Assembly (NCBI GenBank): GCA_963730405.1
Contig: CAVSRW010000019.1
Coordinates: 1 to 59,479, forward strand
From: Gaiellasilicea sp963730405
Lineage (GTDB): Bacteria > Actinomycetota > Thermoleophilia > Gaiellales > Gaiellaceae
Length of the DNA stretch: 59,479 nucleotides
Reading direction: 5' to 3'
Below the pieces are notes generated by a model. It was not told the DNA's origin, ran no database searches, and saw nothing but the letters and a program-made list of their open reading frames with translations. The position numbers and the translations under genes are program-made. Shown piece by piece: positions 16,543 through 25,709 of the stretch (position 1 is the first letter of the stretch; every line of letters starts with the position of its first letter).

Positions 16543-17802
16543 GTGAGGATCCTCCTCTGGCACGGGTACCTGCTCGGCGGCACCGGGTCGAACGTCTACA
16601 CGCGCGCGCTCGCGCGCGAGTGGACACGGGCCGGCCACGACGTCACCGTCTTCAGCCAGGACTCGCACCCGGAGCTCCACGACCTCGGCGGCGCGCGCAC
16701 CGTCAGGCCCGACGTGGGCGGGCTGCTGCCGGTGTTCGTCCTCGACCGCTACGAGGGCTACGAGGTGAAACGCGTCCAGGACTGCACGCGCGCGGAGCTC
16801 GACGACTGGGTCGAGCGGAACGCGGCGGCGGTGCGTGAGCACCTGCCGGCCGACCTCGTCTTTGCGAACCACGTCCTCCTCGGCGGTCCCGTCGGAGCGG
16901 CGAGCGGCGCCCGGTTCGCGGTCAAGGCGCACGGCTCCGAGCTCGAGTACTCGATGCGGGGCAACGAGGGGCTGTCGACGTGGGGGAGAGAGGCGCTGGA
17001 GGCGGCCGGGGCCGTCTTCGTCGGCTCGGGCCACATTCGCGAGGTGCTCGAGGATGTCGTCGGCCACGTCGACCGCGTCCACGAGGTGCCGCCGGGGGTG
17101 GACGTGGAGGAGTGGCGCCCGCGGACGCGGGAGGAGGCGCTCGCCGGCCTGCTCGAGGAGGCGCGCCAGGATCCCGCAAACCCGGGCAACACCGACGAGC
17201 GGCTGCCCGACGAGGGGAACGCGGAGCGGCTCGCACCCTTCCTCGAGGGCGACCGGCCGACCGTCGTCTACTTCGGGAAGCTGCTCTACAACAAGGGCGT
17301 GCACGTGCTGCTCGAGGCGTTGCGCGAGGTGGACGCGCGGGCCGTGATCGTCGGTTTCGGCGACTACCGCGAGACGCTCGAGGCCGCGGCCGGCCCGGAC
17401 GTGCTCTTCACCGGCCCGCTCGAGCACCGCCACCTCGTCCATCTCCTCGCCTTGGCCGACGCGACCGTCGTCCCCTCGATCTTCCCCGAGGCGTTCGGCA
17501 TGGTCGCCGCCGAGGCGGCCGCCGCCGGATCGCCGCCGCTCGTCGCGCGCCACTCCGGCCTCGCCGAGATCGCGCAGGGCCTCGAGGATGAGTACCCGGC
17601 GCACCTGCGGCACCTCGCGAGCTTCGCCACCGGCGACGCAGCCGAGCTGGCGGCGAAGCTGGGGGAGCTCCTGTCCCTGCCGGAGCCCGACCGTGCGGCC
17701 GTCCGCGAGGCGGCGCGGAACGCGACCTTGGCGCGCTGGAGCTGGGCGGGCGTCGCACGCCGACTGCTCGAGCCGTTCGACTACCCTCACGCGGATGGGT
17801 GA
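16543..17802 (+). CDS. Family 4 glycosyltransferase
   Basis: A 419-residue GT-B enzyme. The N-terminal half has WHGYLLGGTGSNVYTRALA, a glycine-rich donor-side loop, and the C-terminal half has VVYFGKLLYNKGVHVLLEAL and SIFPEAFGMVAAEAAAAG, the E-x7-E nucleotide-sugar motif of GT4. It probably transfers a sugar from a nucleotide donor to a lipid or small acceptor in the cytosol; the acceptor is unknown. Its stop overlaps the start of the GCS2-type ligase by eight bases, so the two are likely coupled. Confidence 0.88.
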   Translation: MRILLWHGYLLGGTGSNVYTRALAREWTRAGHDVTVFSQDSHPELHDLGGARTVRPDVGGLLPVFVLDRYEGYEVKRVQDCTRAELDDWVERNAAAVREHLPADLVFANHVLLGGPVGAASGARFAVKAHGSELEYSMRGNEGLSTWGREALEAAGAVFVGSGHIREVLEDVVGHVDRVHEVPPGVDVEEWRPRTREEALAGLLEEARQDPANPGNTDERLPDEGNAERLAPFLEGDRPTVVYFGKLLYNKGVHVLLEALREVDARAVIVGFGDYRETLEAAAGPDVLFTGPLEHRHLVHLLALADATVVPSIFPEAFGMVAAEAAAAGSPPLVARHSGLAEIAQGLEDEYPAHLRHLASFATGDAAELAAKLGELLSLPEPDRAAVREAARNATLARWSWAGVARRLLEPFDYPHADG

Positions 17803-18946
17803 CGAGCAGCGGCTCGGCTACGACGAGCTCCTCGCGGCGGCGCGGGAGGGGTTCGACGGAGGCACCGACTTCACCGTCGCGGTCGAGGAGGAGTTCGCGT
17901 TGCTCGACCCGGCGTCGCTCGACCTCGTCAACCGGTTCGAGGAGGTTCAGGCGGCCGCGAAAGGGACGCCGCTCGAGCCGCATCTCGTCGGCGAGCTGAT
18001 CGCCTCCGAGGTCGAGATCAAGACCGGCCGCTGCGAGTCCTTCGCGGAAGTCCCGGCGGCCATGGCCGAGCGCCGCGTACAGCTCGACGCGCTCGTCGAG
18101 TCGCTCGGGATCGGCCTCGCCGCCACCGGCACGCACCCCTGGGCCGACTGGAAGGACCAGCGGATCATCGACACGCCGCACTACCGGCGGAACGACGAGC
18201 TCCTCCGCTACGTCGTCTGGCGCAACAACACCTTCGGCCTGCACGTGCACGTCGGCATCCGCGGCGCCGACCGCGCGATCGCGGTCACGAACGGCCTCCG
18301 GAACGTCCTCCCCGAGATCCTCGCTCTCTCGGCCAGCTCACCGTTCGTCGAGAACGTGAACACGGGCCTGCACTCGGCGCGCACGCAGATCTTCACCCGC
18401 TTCTTCCCCCGCTGCGGCGTGCCGGACGCCTTCGCTTCGTGGCAGGAGTACGAGGAGTACGTCCGCTTCCTCTACGAGACGGGCTCGGTGACCGAGCACA
18501 CGCAGCTCTGGTGGAGCGTGCGGCCGCACCTCGGCTTCCCGACCGTCGAGCTCCGGATCGCCGACGGCCAGCCCGACCTCGGCGAGGCGCAGTCGCTCGC
18601 CGCCTTCGGCGCCTCGCTTGCCGCGCGGATCGCGCGCGCCCACGACGAGGGTGAGCCGCTCCCCGATCAGCCGCCTCGTCTGATCGAGGAGAACATGTGG
18701 CGCGCGATCCGGTACGGCCTCTCGGGCGAGCTGATCGACCTCGAGCGCGGGGACGTGCTCCCGACCCGCGCAAGGCTCGAGCGCCTGCTCGACTGGGTCG
18801 CGCCGGTCGCCGAGGAGATCGGGGCGGCGCCGTACCTCGCGATCCCGGAGCGAAACGCCGCCGAGCGCCAGATCGCACGCTTCGAGGAGGGCGCCACGCT
18901 GGAGGAGATCTACGCCGAGCAGGCGGGCGTGCCGGTCCGTGGCTGA
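17795..18946 (+). CDS. Carboxylate-amine ligase, GCS2/YbdK family
   Basis: A 383-residue ATP-dependent ligase of the glutamate-cysteine ligase 2 family. Visible motifs are FTVAVEEEFALLD, ELIASEVEIKTGRCES, NTFGLHVHVGI (metal/ATP site) and HLGFPTVELRIADGQPD. Family members make gamma-glutamyl bonds; whether this one makes gamma-glutamylcysteine is not established, since YbdK proteins are weak in that reaction. Coupling to a GT4 gene could point to a thiol or sugar-thiol pathway, but that is speculation. A DUF1844 gene follows with an overlap. Confidence 0.88.
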   Translation: MGDEQRLGYDELLAAAREGFDGGTDFTVAVEEEFALLDPASLDLVNRFEEVQAAAKGTPLEPHLVGELIASEVEIKTGRCESFAEVPAAMAERRVQLDALVESLGIGLAATGTHPWADWKDQRIIDTPHYRRNDELLRYVVWRNNTFGLHVHVGIRGADRAIAVTNGLRNVLPEILALSASSPFVENVNTGLHSARTQIFTRFFPRCGVPDAFASWQEYEEYVRFLYETGSVTEHTQLWWSVRPHLGFPTVELRIADGQPDLGEAQSLAAFGASLAARIARAHDEGEPLPDQPPRLIEENMWRAIRYGLSGELIDLERGDVLPTRARLERLLDWVAPVAEEIGAAPYLAIPERNAAERQIARFEEGATLEEIYAEQAGVPVRG

Positions 18947-19244
18947 CGACGAGGTCACCGAGCAGGAGCTCGTGGACGTCCTGAGCCGGCTCTCGGTCTC
19001 CGACGTGCTCGTGCAGACGCTCTCGACCGTGTCGGCGCTCGGCTTCCACCGGCTCGGCGAGCAGGGCCGTGACCTCGAGCAGGCGCGGCTCGCGATCGAG
19101 TCACTGCGCGCGCTCGTGCCCGTCCTCGGCGGCTCGATCCCGCCTGAGTTGACGCGCGACCTCGAGCAGGTGACTGCGAACCTCCAGCTGGCCTACGCGG
19201 ACGCCGTCGCGCAGGGCGCGCCTGCGGACGACACCGAGAGCTAG
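18939..19244 (+). CDS. DUF1844 protein
   Basis: A 101-residue, mostly helical acidic protein with QELVDVLSRLSVSDVLVQTL and LARLAIESLRALV-type helices typical of DUF1844. No function is known. It starts at GTG inside the end of the ligase gene. Its TAG shares the CTAG tetranucleotide with the stop of the convergent secreted-protein gene. Confidence 0.78.
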   Translation: MADDEVTEQELVDVLSRLSVSDVLVQTLSTVSALGFHRLGEQGRDLEQARLAIESLRALVPVLGGSIPPELTRDLEQVTANLQLAYADAVAQGAPADDTES

Positions 19245-19937
19245 GTCGTCGTCGCGACGAACGTCGTCTGGCCGCGGTCGACGCAGGCGGTAGCCGGAGT
19301 CGAGGAAGGTGTGCCCGCGGACGAACGAGCGCCAGGAGCCGCCGTTCGCGGCCGCGACGCGGACACGCTCGAAGCGGTAGTTGAACCGGTTGCATGCAGG
19401 CCCGGTCCCGGTCCACGACTCGGCCGTGGCGATCGGACGCCAACGGCCGCTCGAACCGCGCAGCTTGACCGGCGCCGAGACCGGCTTGCCGTTCAGCCAG
19501 ATCCGCCAGTGGTGCGGGCGCTTCGACATCTCCAGCACGGCGACGCGGAAGCGGGCTCCCGTGCGGACGTTCGGGACGAGCTCGTGATAGCTCGGAGCTG
19601 CACCCGGCCGCGTCACCTCGTAGTAGAGGCTGCTCCCCAGGCCGGGGAAGGCGCTGAGTCCGACCTGGATCCAGGCGTCGCTTCCGTTCGGCCCTTCGCC
19701 GACGCCGCCGACGCCGACCCAGGCCGCCACGTGCCCGTCGGCGACCTGCGGCTTCGAGAGCGCGGTCAGCGTCGCCCGCACGCCGTGGGCGCGGGTCGCG
19801 CTGAGCCGGCCGGCGTACGTGTAGCCGTCTGCACAGGCGCGGCCCTGCGCGGGGGCGCTCGGAGCGGCGGACGTGACTGCCACGGCTGCCACGAGCACGG
19901 GCAGCAGCAGGCGCAGGGCGTGCTTCGGAAGGAACAT
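19241..19937 (-). pseudogene. Secreted beta-rich protein with one frameshift near its 3' end
   Basis: About 230 residues: a signal peptide (LRLLLPVLVAAVAVTSAAPSAPAQG), then a concanavalin-like beta domain with AWVGVGGVGEGPNGSDAWIQVGL and HHWRIWLNGKPV, probably carbohydrate binding. Around 19285-19290 the frame breaks after FLDSGYRL. A one-base correction restores a C-terminus containing a Cys followed by VDRGQTTFVATTT and a TAG sharing CTAG with DUF1844. As read without correction, the frame runs antisense through DUF1844, which is implausible. It is either a sequencing indel or a recent lesion. Confidence 0.6.
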
Positions 19938-20039
19938 GCCCTGCGTTCATCGTCCCGAGCCGCGACGGCTCCGATCCCTCGATGCTGGTACCTCGTTCGA
20001 GGGACGCCTCCGGCGTGGCATCCGCCGGGGCTTGTGATA

Positions 20040-20045
20040 CATAAT
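20040..20045 (+). promoter_or_regulatory. -10 element CATAAT for pyrophosphatase gene
   Basis: CATAAT within TGATACATAAT is the most AT-rich point of the upstream region and lies about 60 bases before the ATG. Confidence 0.4.
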
Positions 20046-20050
20046 CCGCC

Positions 20051-20070
20051 GCGCCGAGAACCCTCGGCGC
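20051..20070 (+). promoter_or_regulatory. Leader hairpin of the pyrophosphatase mRNA
   Basis: GCGCCGAG-AACC-CTCGGCGC forms a perfect 8-bp stem with a 4-base loop, right at the expected transcript start and 35 bases ahead of the ATG. Its shape resembles the leader hairpins of the downstream subtilase genes, although the sequence differs. Confidence 0.5.
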
Positions 20071-20105
20071 TGACTTTGTGATGGCTAGGTTCGGACGGAG
20101 GCTTG

Positions 20106-22142
20106 ATGGATTTCTTCAATGATCACGCGGTGGCGTTCGCGCTCGTCTGCGCCGGCGTCGCGGTGGGATTCGGGCTCTACTTCACCTGGTGGCTGCTGCA
20201 GCAGCCTGCCGGCAGCGAGCGGATGCAGGAGATCGCCCGCGCCGTGCAGGAGGGTGCTGCGGCGTACCTGCGCCGGCAGTACACCACGATCGCGGCCGTC
20301 GCGATCGTGCCGTTCCTCGCGATCGGGTTCTATCCCGAACTCGGCTGGAGCACCGCGATCGGCTTCGCGATCGGAGCGGCCCTCTCGGCCGCGGCCGGCT
20401 TCATCGGCATGAACGTCGCGGTGCGGTCGAACGTGCGCACCGCCGAGGCAGCCAAACAGGGTCTGCGGCCCGCGTTCGACGTCGCCTTCAAGGCGGGCTC
20501 GGTCGCCGGCCTGCTCGTCGTGGGGCTCGGCCTGCTCGGCGTCGCCGGCTACTACGGCATCCTGACCGAGTTCTTCGACAAGAGCCAGGAGACGGCGATC
20601 GACGCGCTGATCGGGCTCGCCTTCGGCGGCTCGCTGATCTCGGTCTTCGCCCGCCTCGGCGGCGGCATCTTCACCAAGGCCGCCGACGTCGGCGCCGACC
20701 TCGTCGGCAAGATCGAGGCGGGGATCCCGGAGGACGACCCGCGCAACCCGGCTGTGATCGCGGACAACGTCGGCGACAACGTCGGCGACTGCGCCGGCAT
20801 GGCCGCCGACCTGTTCGAGACGTACGCCGTCACCGCCGTCGCGGTGATGCTGCTCGGCACCGCCTTCCCGCTCGGGAACCTGCCGCTCTACCCGCTCGCG
20901 CTCGGCGCCGTCTCGATCCTCGCCTCCGTGATCGGGATCTACTTCGCCCGCATCGGCAAGAGCGGCTCGATCATCAACGCGCTGTACAAGAGCGTGCTCG
21001 CCGCGACCGTGCTCTCCGCGATCGGCTTCATCCCGGTGACGATGGCGTTCGACGATGGCGCCTACAGCTTCGGCGAGCTCTACGGCTCGGCGCTCGTCGG
21101 CCTCGGCATCACCTTCGCGCTGGTCGCGATCACCGAGTTCTACACCGGCTCGCGCTGGAACCCGGTCAAGTCGATCTCGAAGGCGTCGCAGACCGGCCAC
21201 GCGACCAACATCATCGAGGGCCTCGCAGTCGGCATGCGCGCGACCGCGGCTCCGGTGATCGTGATCGCGGCCGGAATCATCGCCGCCTACGAGATCGCCG
21301 GCCTCTACGGCATCGGCGTCGCCGTGATGGCCCAGCTCTCCATGTGCGGCCTGATCGTCGCGCTCGACGCCTTCGGGCCCGTCACCGACAACGCCGGCGG
21401 GATCGCCGAGATGGCCGGCCTGGACGAGTCCGTCCGCGCGATCACCGACCCGCTCGACGCGGTCGGCAACACGACGAAGGCGGTCACGAAGGGCTACGCG
21501 ATCGGCTCGGCCGGCCTCGCCGCCCTCGTCCTCTTCGACGAGTACACGCGCGGTCTCGACGAGGAGGGACTGAACGTCAGCTTCAACCTCGGCGACCCAT
21601 ACGTGATCGCGGGCCTCTTCATCGGCGGGATGATGCCGTTCCTCTTCGCAGCCCTCGCGATGACGGCCGTCGGCCGCGTCGGCGGCGAGGTCGTGGTCGA
21701 GGTGCGGCGGCAGTTCCGCGAGATGCCCGGGATCATGGAGGGCACGCAGCGGCCCGACTACAGCCGGGCCGTGGACATCGTCGCCAAGTCGGCGATCAAA
21801 AAGATGATGCTGCCCGCGCTGATCCCGGTCGCGATCCCGATCATCGTCGGGATCATCAGCCCCGAGATGCTCGGCGGCCTCCTGATCGGCACGATCGTCA
21901 CCGGCCTCTTCCTCGCGATCGCGATGACCTCGGGCGGCGGCGCCTGGGACAACGCGAAGAAGCTGATCGAGGACGGAGCGTACGGCGGCAAGGGCTCGGA
22001 GGCGCATGCCGCCTCGGTCACCGGAGACACCGTCGGCGACCCCTACAAGGACACCGCCGGCCCGGCGATCAACCCGATGATCAAGATCGCGAACATCGTC
22101 GCGATCCTGATCATCCCGCTCCTCGTCTCGATCCACCTCTAG
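20106..22142 (+). CDS. hppA: Membrane-bound proton-translocating pyrophosphatase
   Basis: A 678-residue integral membrane enzyme with about 16 helices that couples pyrophosphate hydrolysis to ion pumping. The substrate-site motifs DNVGDNVGDCAGMAADLFETY and the late TSGGGAWDNAKK and GDTVGDPYKDTAGPAINP are all intact. The cation-specificity segment reads GNTTKAVTKG: Lys and Thr stand where K+-dependent enzymes have Ala, so a K+-independent H+ pump is predicted. GGAGG lies six bases before the ATG. A GC-rich hairpin follows the gene. Confidence 0.95.
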   Translation: MDFFNDHAVAFALVCAGVAVGFGLYFTWWLLQQPAGSERMQEIARAVQEGAAAYLRRQYTTIAAVAIVPFLAIGFYPELGWSTAIGFAIGAALSAAAGFIGMNVAVRSNVRTAEAAKQGLRPAFDVAFKAGSVAGLLVVGLGLLGVAGYYGILTEFFDKSQETAIDALIGLAFGGSLISVFARLGGGIFTKAADVGADLVGKIEAGIPEDDPRNPAVIADNVGDNVGDCAGMAADLFETYAVTAVAVMLLGTAFPLGNLPLYPLALGAVSILASVIGIYFARIGKSGSIINALYKSVLAATVLSAIGFIPVTMAFDDGAYSFGELYGSALVGLGITFALVAITEFYTGSRWNPVKSISKASQTGHATNIIEGLAVGMRATAAPVIVIAAGIIAAYEIAGLYGIGVAVMAQLSMCGLIVALDAFGPVTDNAGGIAEMAGLDESVRAITDPLDAVGNTTKAVTKGYAIGSAGLAALVLFDEYTRGLDEEGLNVSFNLGDPYVIAGLFIGGMMPFLFAALAMTAVGRVGGEVVVEVRRQFREMPGIMEGTQRPDYSRAVDIVAKSAIKKMMLPALIPVAIPIIVGIISPEMLGGLLIGTIVTGLFLAIAMTSGGGAWDNAKKLIEDGAYGGKGSEAHAASVTGDTVGDPYKDTAGPAINPMIKIANIVAILIIPLLVSIHL

Positions 22143-22146
22143 ACCC

Positions 22147-22176
22147 GCCGGGGGCCGCCTCGCGGCGGCCCCCGGC
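22147..22176 (+). terminator. Terminator hairpin after hppA
   Basis: A perfect 13-bp stem, arms GCCGGGGGCCGCC and GGCGGCCCCCGGC with loop TCGC, starts five bases after the stop. It has no T tract, so it is a GC-rich (I-shaped) type. Confidence 0.65.
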
Positions 22177-22221
22177 CGGTTCAGCATGCAAAGACTCCTT
22201 GTCATGCTCAGCACGACCGCC

Positions 22222-22227
22222 TACCAT
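22222..22227 (+). promoter_or_regulatory. -10 element TACCAT for subtilase array gene 1
   Basis: TACCAT lies 17 bases ahead of the leader hairpin of this gene, the same spacing as in array gene 2. The conserved string GCTTGG follows it. Confidence 0.45.
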
Positions 22228-22244
22228 CAGTCCGCTTGGTGAGA

Positions 22245-22262
22245 GTCGCCCACCAGGGCGGC
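22245..22262 (+). promoter_or_regulatory. Shared leader hairpin, subtilase array gene 1
   Basis: GTCGCCC-ACCA-GGGCGGC: a 7-bp stem with a 4-base loop whose 3' arm GGGCGGC is identical in all four array genes. The left arm differs from the others at two positions, and both changes keep pairing through G-U or G-C. A purine-rich AAGGGGAGAGA ribosome-binding site and the ATG follow. Confidence 0.6.
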
Positions 22263-22288
22263 ACATCGTCACAAGGGGAGAGACAGAC

Positions 22289-25200
22289 ATGGGAGCTGGT
22301 TCGGCGCGCCTCGTAGGCGCACTGGCCCTGACAGCCGCCGTCGCCGCATTCGCGGCCGGTGGCGCGTTCACGGCCACAGTCGACGACACGGTCGTCAACA
22401 CGCTCGGGGCCGAGCTGCAGTCGCTGGACGCGACTGGCGGCGCGGTCATGCTCGAGCTCGCGGGCGAGCCGTCCGCAGTCACGTACACGAAGGCCCGCAG
22501 CCTCGGCGCGTCGGAGGCCGACGCCGGCAAGGCGGGCAAGGCCAGCAAGGAGCGGAACGAGCAGGCGCAGGGCGCCGTGCTCGCCGACCTGCAGAGCGCC
22601 GGGATCGACGCCACGCCGCTCTACCAGGTGCAGAGCGCCTACAACGGCATCGCCGTCCAGGCGGCACCCGGCACGATCGACGCGCTCGCCTCCCTTCCGG
22701 GCGTCGCGGCGGTGCACGTGATCCCGCTCGTCGAGCTGGACAACCACTCGAGCGTGCCGCTGATCGGCACGTTGCAGGCGTGGGGCAGCTTCGGGAAGAC
22801 CGGGACCGGCATGAGCGTCGCCGTGATCGACACAGGCATCGACTACGTCCATCGCGGCTTCGGCGGGCTCGGGCTCGGCGGCGGATTACACCGTCGCGGC
22901 AGCGCGGCCGCGAACCCGCTCGACCGCGACCGAACCCTGCCGGCTTCTCGATCCCGGGCATCTATCCGTCGGCTAGCGTCGTCGGCGGCTTCGACTTCGC
23001 CGGTGACGACTACAACGCGAGTGGGACGGCAGCGCAGCATGATCCCGAGGCCCGATCCGAACCCGATGGACTGCAACGGCCATGGCACGCACGTCGCCGG
23101 AACCGCGACGGGCACGGGCGTGAACGCGGACGGAACCGCGTACGCGGCCCTACAACGCCGCGTCGACACGGCGAGCATGGGCATCGGCCCGGGCGTCGCG
23201 CCCGGCGGCAGGACTGTACGGCCTCCGTGTCTTCGGATGCGCCGGCAGCACGAACCTGACCGCGGCCGCGATCAACTGGGCCACCGACCCGAACCGGGAC
23301 GGCAACCCGTCCGACCACGTCGACGTGATCAACATGTCGCTCGGCTCCGCCTACGGCACGCCGGACGACCCGAGCGCGGCCGCGAGCAACAACGCGGCGG
23401 CTCTCGGGGTGATCGTCGTCACCTCCGCCGGCAACAGCGGCGACTCGTACTACGTCAGCGGCAGCCCCGGCAGCGCGGTCCGTGCGCTCTCGACGGCGTC
23501 GTCGCTCGACGCAGCCGAGCGGGCCGACGCGATCATCGTCAACACCCCCGCCGCGATCGCCGGCAAGTACATCGGCTCCAAGTCGCAGAGCTTCAGCTGG
23601 ACCGGCGCGAACCAGGAGCGGACGGGCAACGTCTACTACCCGGCCACGAACCAGTTCGGCTGCTCGCTCTGGACCGGCGCGGACGCTGGCGAACATCGCC
23701 GGCCGGATCGTGCTCGTCGACTGGAAGATCGGCACCGATCCCTTCCCGTGCGGCTCCGCCGTTCGCGCGAACAACGCGACCACTGCCGGTGCGGCCGGGA
23801 TCATCATGGCCGACTCGACGACGTTCCTCGACACCGCGATCGGCGGCAACGCGACGACGCCGGGCATGTACACGAACGTGATGGTCGGGAACACGCTCAA
23901 GAGCCAGCTGACCGCGGGTGTCGTCAATCCGGCCCTCAACGTCACGCTCTCGGGCATCCAGATCGGCGAGTCGATCGACAACGCGCGGATCGACGCGCTC
24001 TCGTCGTTCTCGTCGCGCGGCCCGACCGCACGGAGCACGGGGCTGAAGCCGGACATCGCCGCCCCGGGCCAGACGATCTGGTCGCCGGACCGGCTGACGG
24101 GCTTCCGCGGCCGTAGCCTCAACGGCACGTCGATGGCGTCGCCGCACATGGCCGGCGTCATGGCGCTCCTGAAGCAGACGCACCCGACCTGGTCGGTCGA
24201 GCAGCTGAAGGCCCTCGCCATGAACACGGCCGGCAGCGACATCTTCGGCTCGTTCGGCCAGACGGGCGACAAGTACAACCCGGGCCGCGTCGGCTCCGGC
24301 CGCGTGCAGGTGCCGAGCGCGCTCGCGAGCACCTCGATCGCCTACAACGCGGACGGCTCGGGCAGCGTCAGCGTCTCGTTCGGCGACGTCGAGGTGGCGG
24401 GCACGTACTCGGCGCAGCGCACGATCCGCGTCGAGAACCACGGCGCATCCGCCGCAGACGTACACGCTGGGCTACGACGCGCGCTCGTCGATCCCGGGCG
24501 TCTCGTACTCGTTCCCGGGCGGCAGCTCGCTGTCGGTGCCGGCGGGCGGGTCTGCGACGTTCGTCGTCCAGCTGGACGCGAACGCCGCCGCGATGCAGAA
24601 CACCCGCGACGCCACCGTTGCCGCCGTCCAGGTCGGCAACCCCCGGCAGTGGCTGAGCGAGGCCTCCGGGCTCGTCACGGTCACGCCGTCGTCCGGGTCG
24701 GCGCTCCGCGTGCCGGTCTACGCCGCGGCACGGCCGGCCTCGACCACCAAGGCCGCGCCGAAGTTCCTGAACGTCGGCAAGGGCACGTCCGCGAAGATCA
24801 ACATCGCAGGCGAGGGCGTCAACACCGGCGCCGAGCCGCTCGGCTACCTCTCGAAGGTGAGCGCGTTCGAGCTCGGGATCACGTCCGGCGAGGCAACGCT
24901 CGGCACGGGCGTCTCGGAGCTCGCCCGCGGCGCTGACGTCCAGTACGCCGGTGCTGCCCTGAAGGGCACCACCGTGTACTTCGGCGTCTCCACGCACGGC
25001 GACTGGGCGACTCCGGCGACGGACGTGCAGTTCACGGTGCAGGTCGACCGCGACGGCAACGGCACGGTCGACTTCTCGGCGTTCACGACCCGCTTCATGT
25101 TCGGGCCGAACGCCGATCCGCAGGACGTGTTCGTCGTCGCAGGCGGCACGCCGGCCGTGGCGCTCGGCGGCTTCACGAACGTGTTCAGCTCGAACGTGAA

Positions 25201-25544
25201 CACGGCGCCGTACAACAACAGCGTCCTCTCGATCCCGGTGCCGGTCGCCTCGCTCGGGCTGGCCGGCCGGGGCGACGTCGTTCAAGTACCGGATCAGCGG
25301 CTTCAGCCGCTTCTGGGGCACGATCGACACGACCGACTGGGCGACCTACAACGTCGCGACGCCCGGCTTGACCTTCTCCGACGGTCTTGCCGGCACGACG
25401 ATGTATCCCGCGCTCGACGGCCAGAAGATCGACGTCGGCTACAACGACGCCGTCTTCACGGCCAACGGGTCGCAGGGCGTCCTGCTGCTGCACCACTTCA
25501 ACACGAGCGGCCAGCGGGCCGAAGTGGTGGAGATCAAGAAGTAG
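22289..25544 (+). pseudogene. Secreted S8 subtilase, array gene 1, multiply frameshifted
   Basis: The start encodes a signal peptide (LVGALALTAAVAAFAAGG) and an I9-type propeptide. Catalytic motifs survive: AVIDTGIDYV near 22829, NGHGTHVAG near 23080 and NGTSMASPHMAG near 24125. A PA domain and SSFSSRGPT precede the Ser, and long Fn3-like beta domains follow. The frame breaks at least seven times (about 22870, 22940, 23040, 23150, 23205, 23690, 24460, 25275). Each break is a one-base slip after which conserved sequence resumes, and the last frame ends cleanly at TAG 25542. A full-length product would have about 1,080 residues. It has its own promoter and terminator. Confidence 0.75.
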
Positions 25545-25561
25545 GGAGAACGTGAACCTGT

Positions 25562-25585
25562 CCGGGGGAGCTTCGGCTCCCCCGG
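25562..25585 (+). terminator. Terminator hairpin with UUCG loop
   Basis: CCGGGGGAGC-TTCG-GCTCCCCCGG, a perfect 10-bp stem closed by a stable UUCG tetraloop, 17 bases after the stop of array gene 1. Confidence 0.7.
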
Positions 25586-25635
25586 CCAGGCGCTCCCGGC
25601 GGCGGTCGCCGCTTGAAAACGCGAGTGCAGCCCCA

Positions 25636-25641
25636 TACGAT
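25636..25641 (+). promoter_or_regulatory. -10 element TACGAT for subtilase array gene 2
   Basis: TACGAT lies 17 bases ahead of the leader hairpin, followed by GGGCTTGGG as in array genes 1 and 4. Confidence 0.45.
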
Positions 25642-25658
25642 CCCCGGGCTTGGGCGGG

Positions 25659-25676
25659 GCCGTCCAGCTGGGCGGC
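25659..25676 (+). promoter_or_regulatory. Shared leader hairpin, subtilase array gene 2
   Basis: GCCGTCC-AGCT-GGGCGGC, 7-bp stem with 4-base loop. The arms are identical to those of array genes 3 and 4; the loop differs. The ribosome-binding site AGGGGAGA and ATG 25710 follow. Confidence 0.65.
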
Positions 25677-25709
25677 CGGGAAAATCTAGGGGGAGCAGGG
25701 GAGACACAC

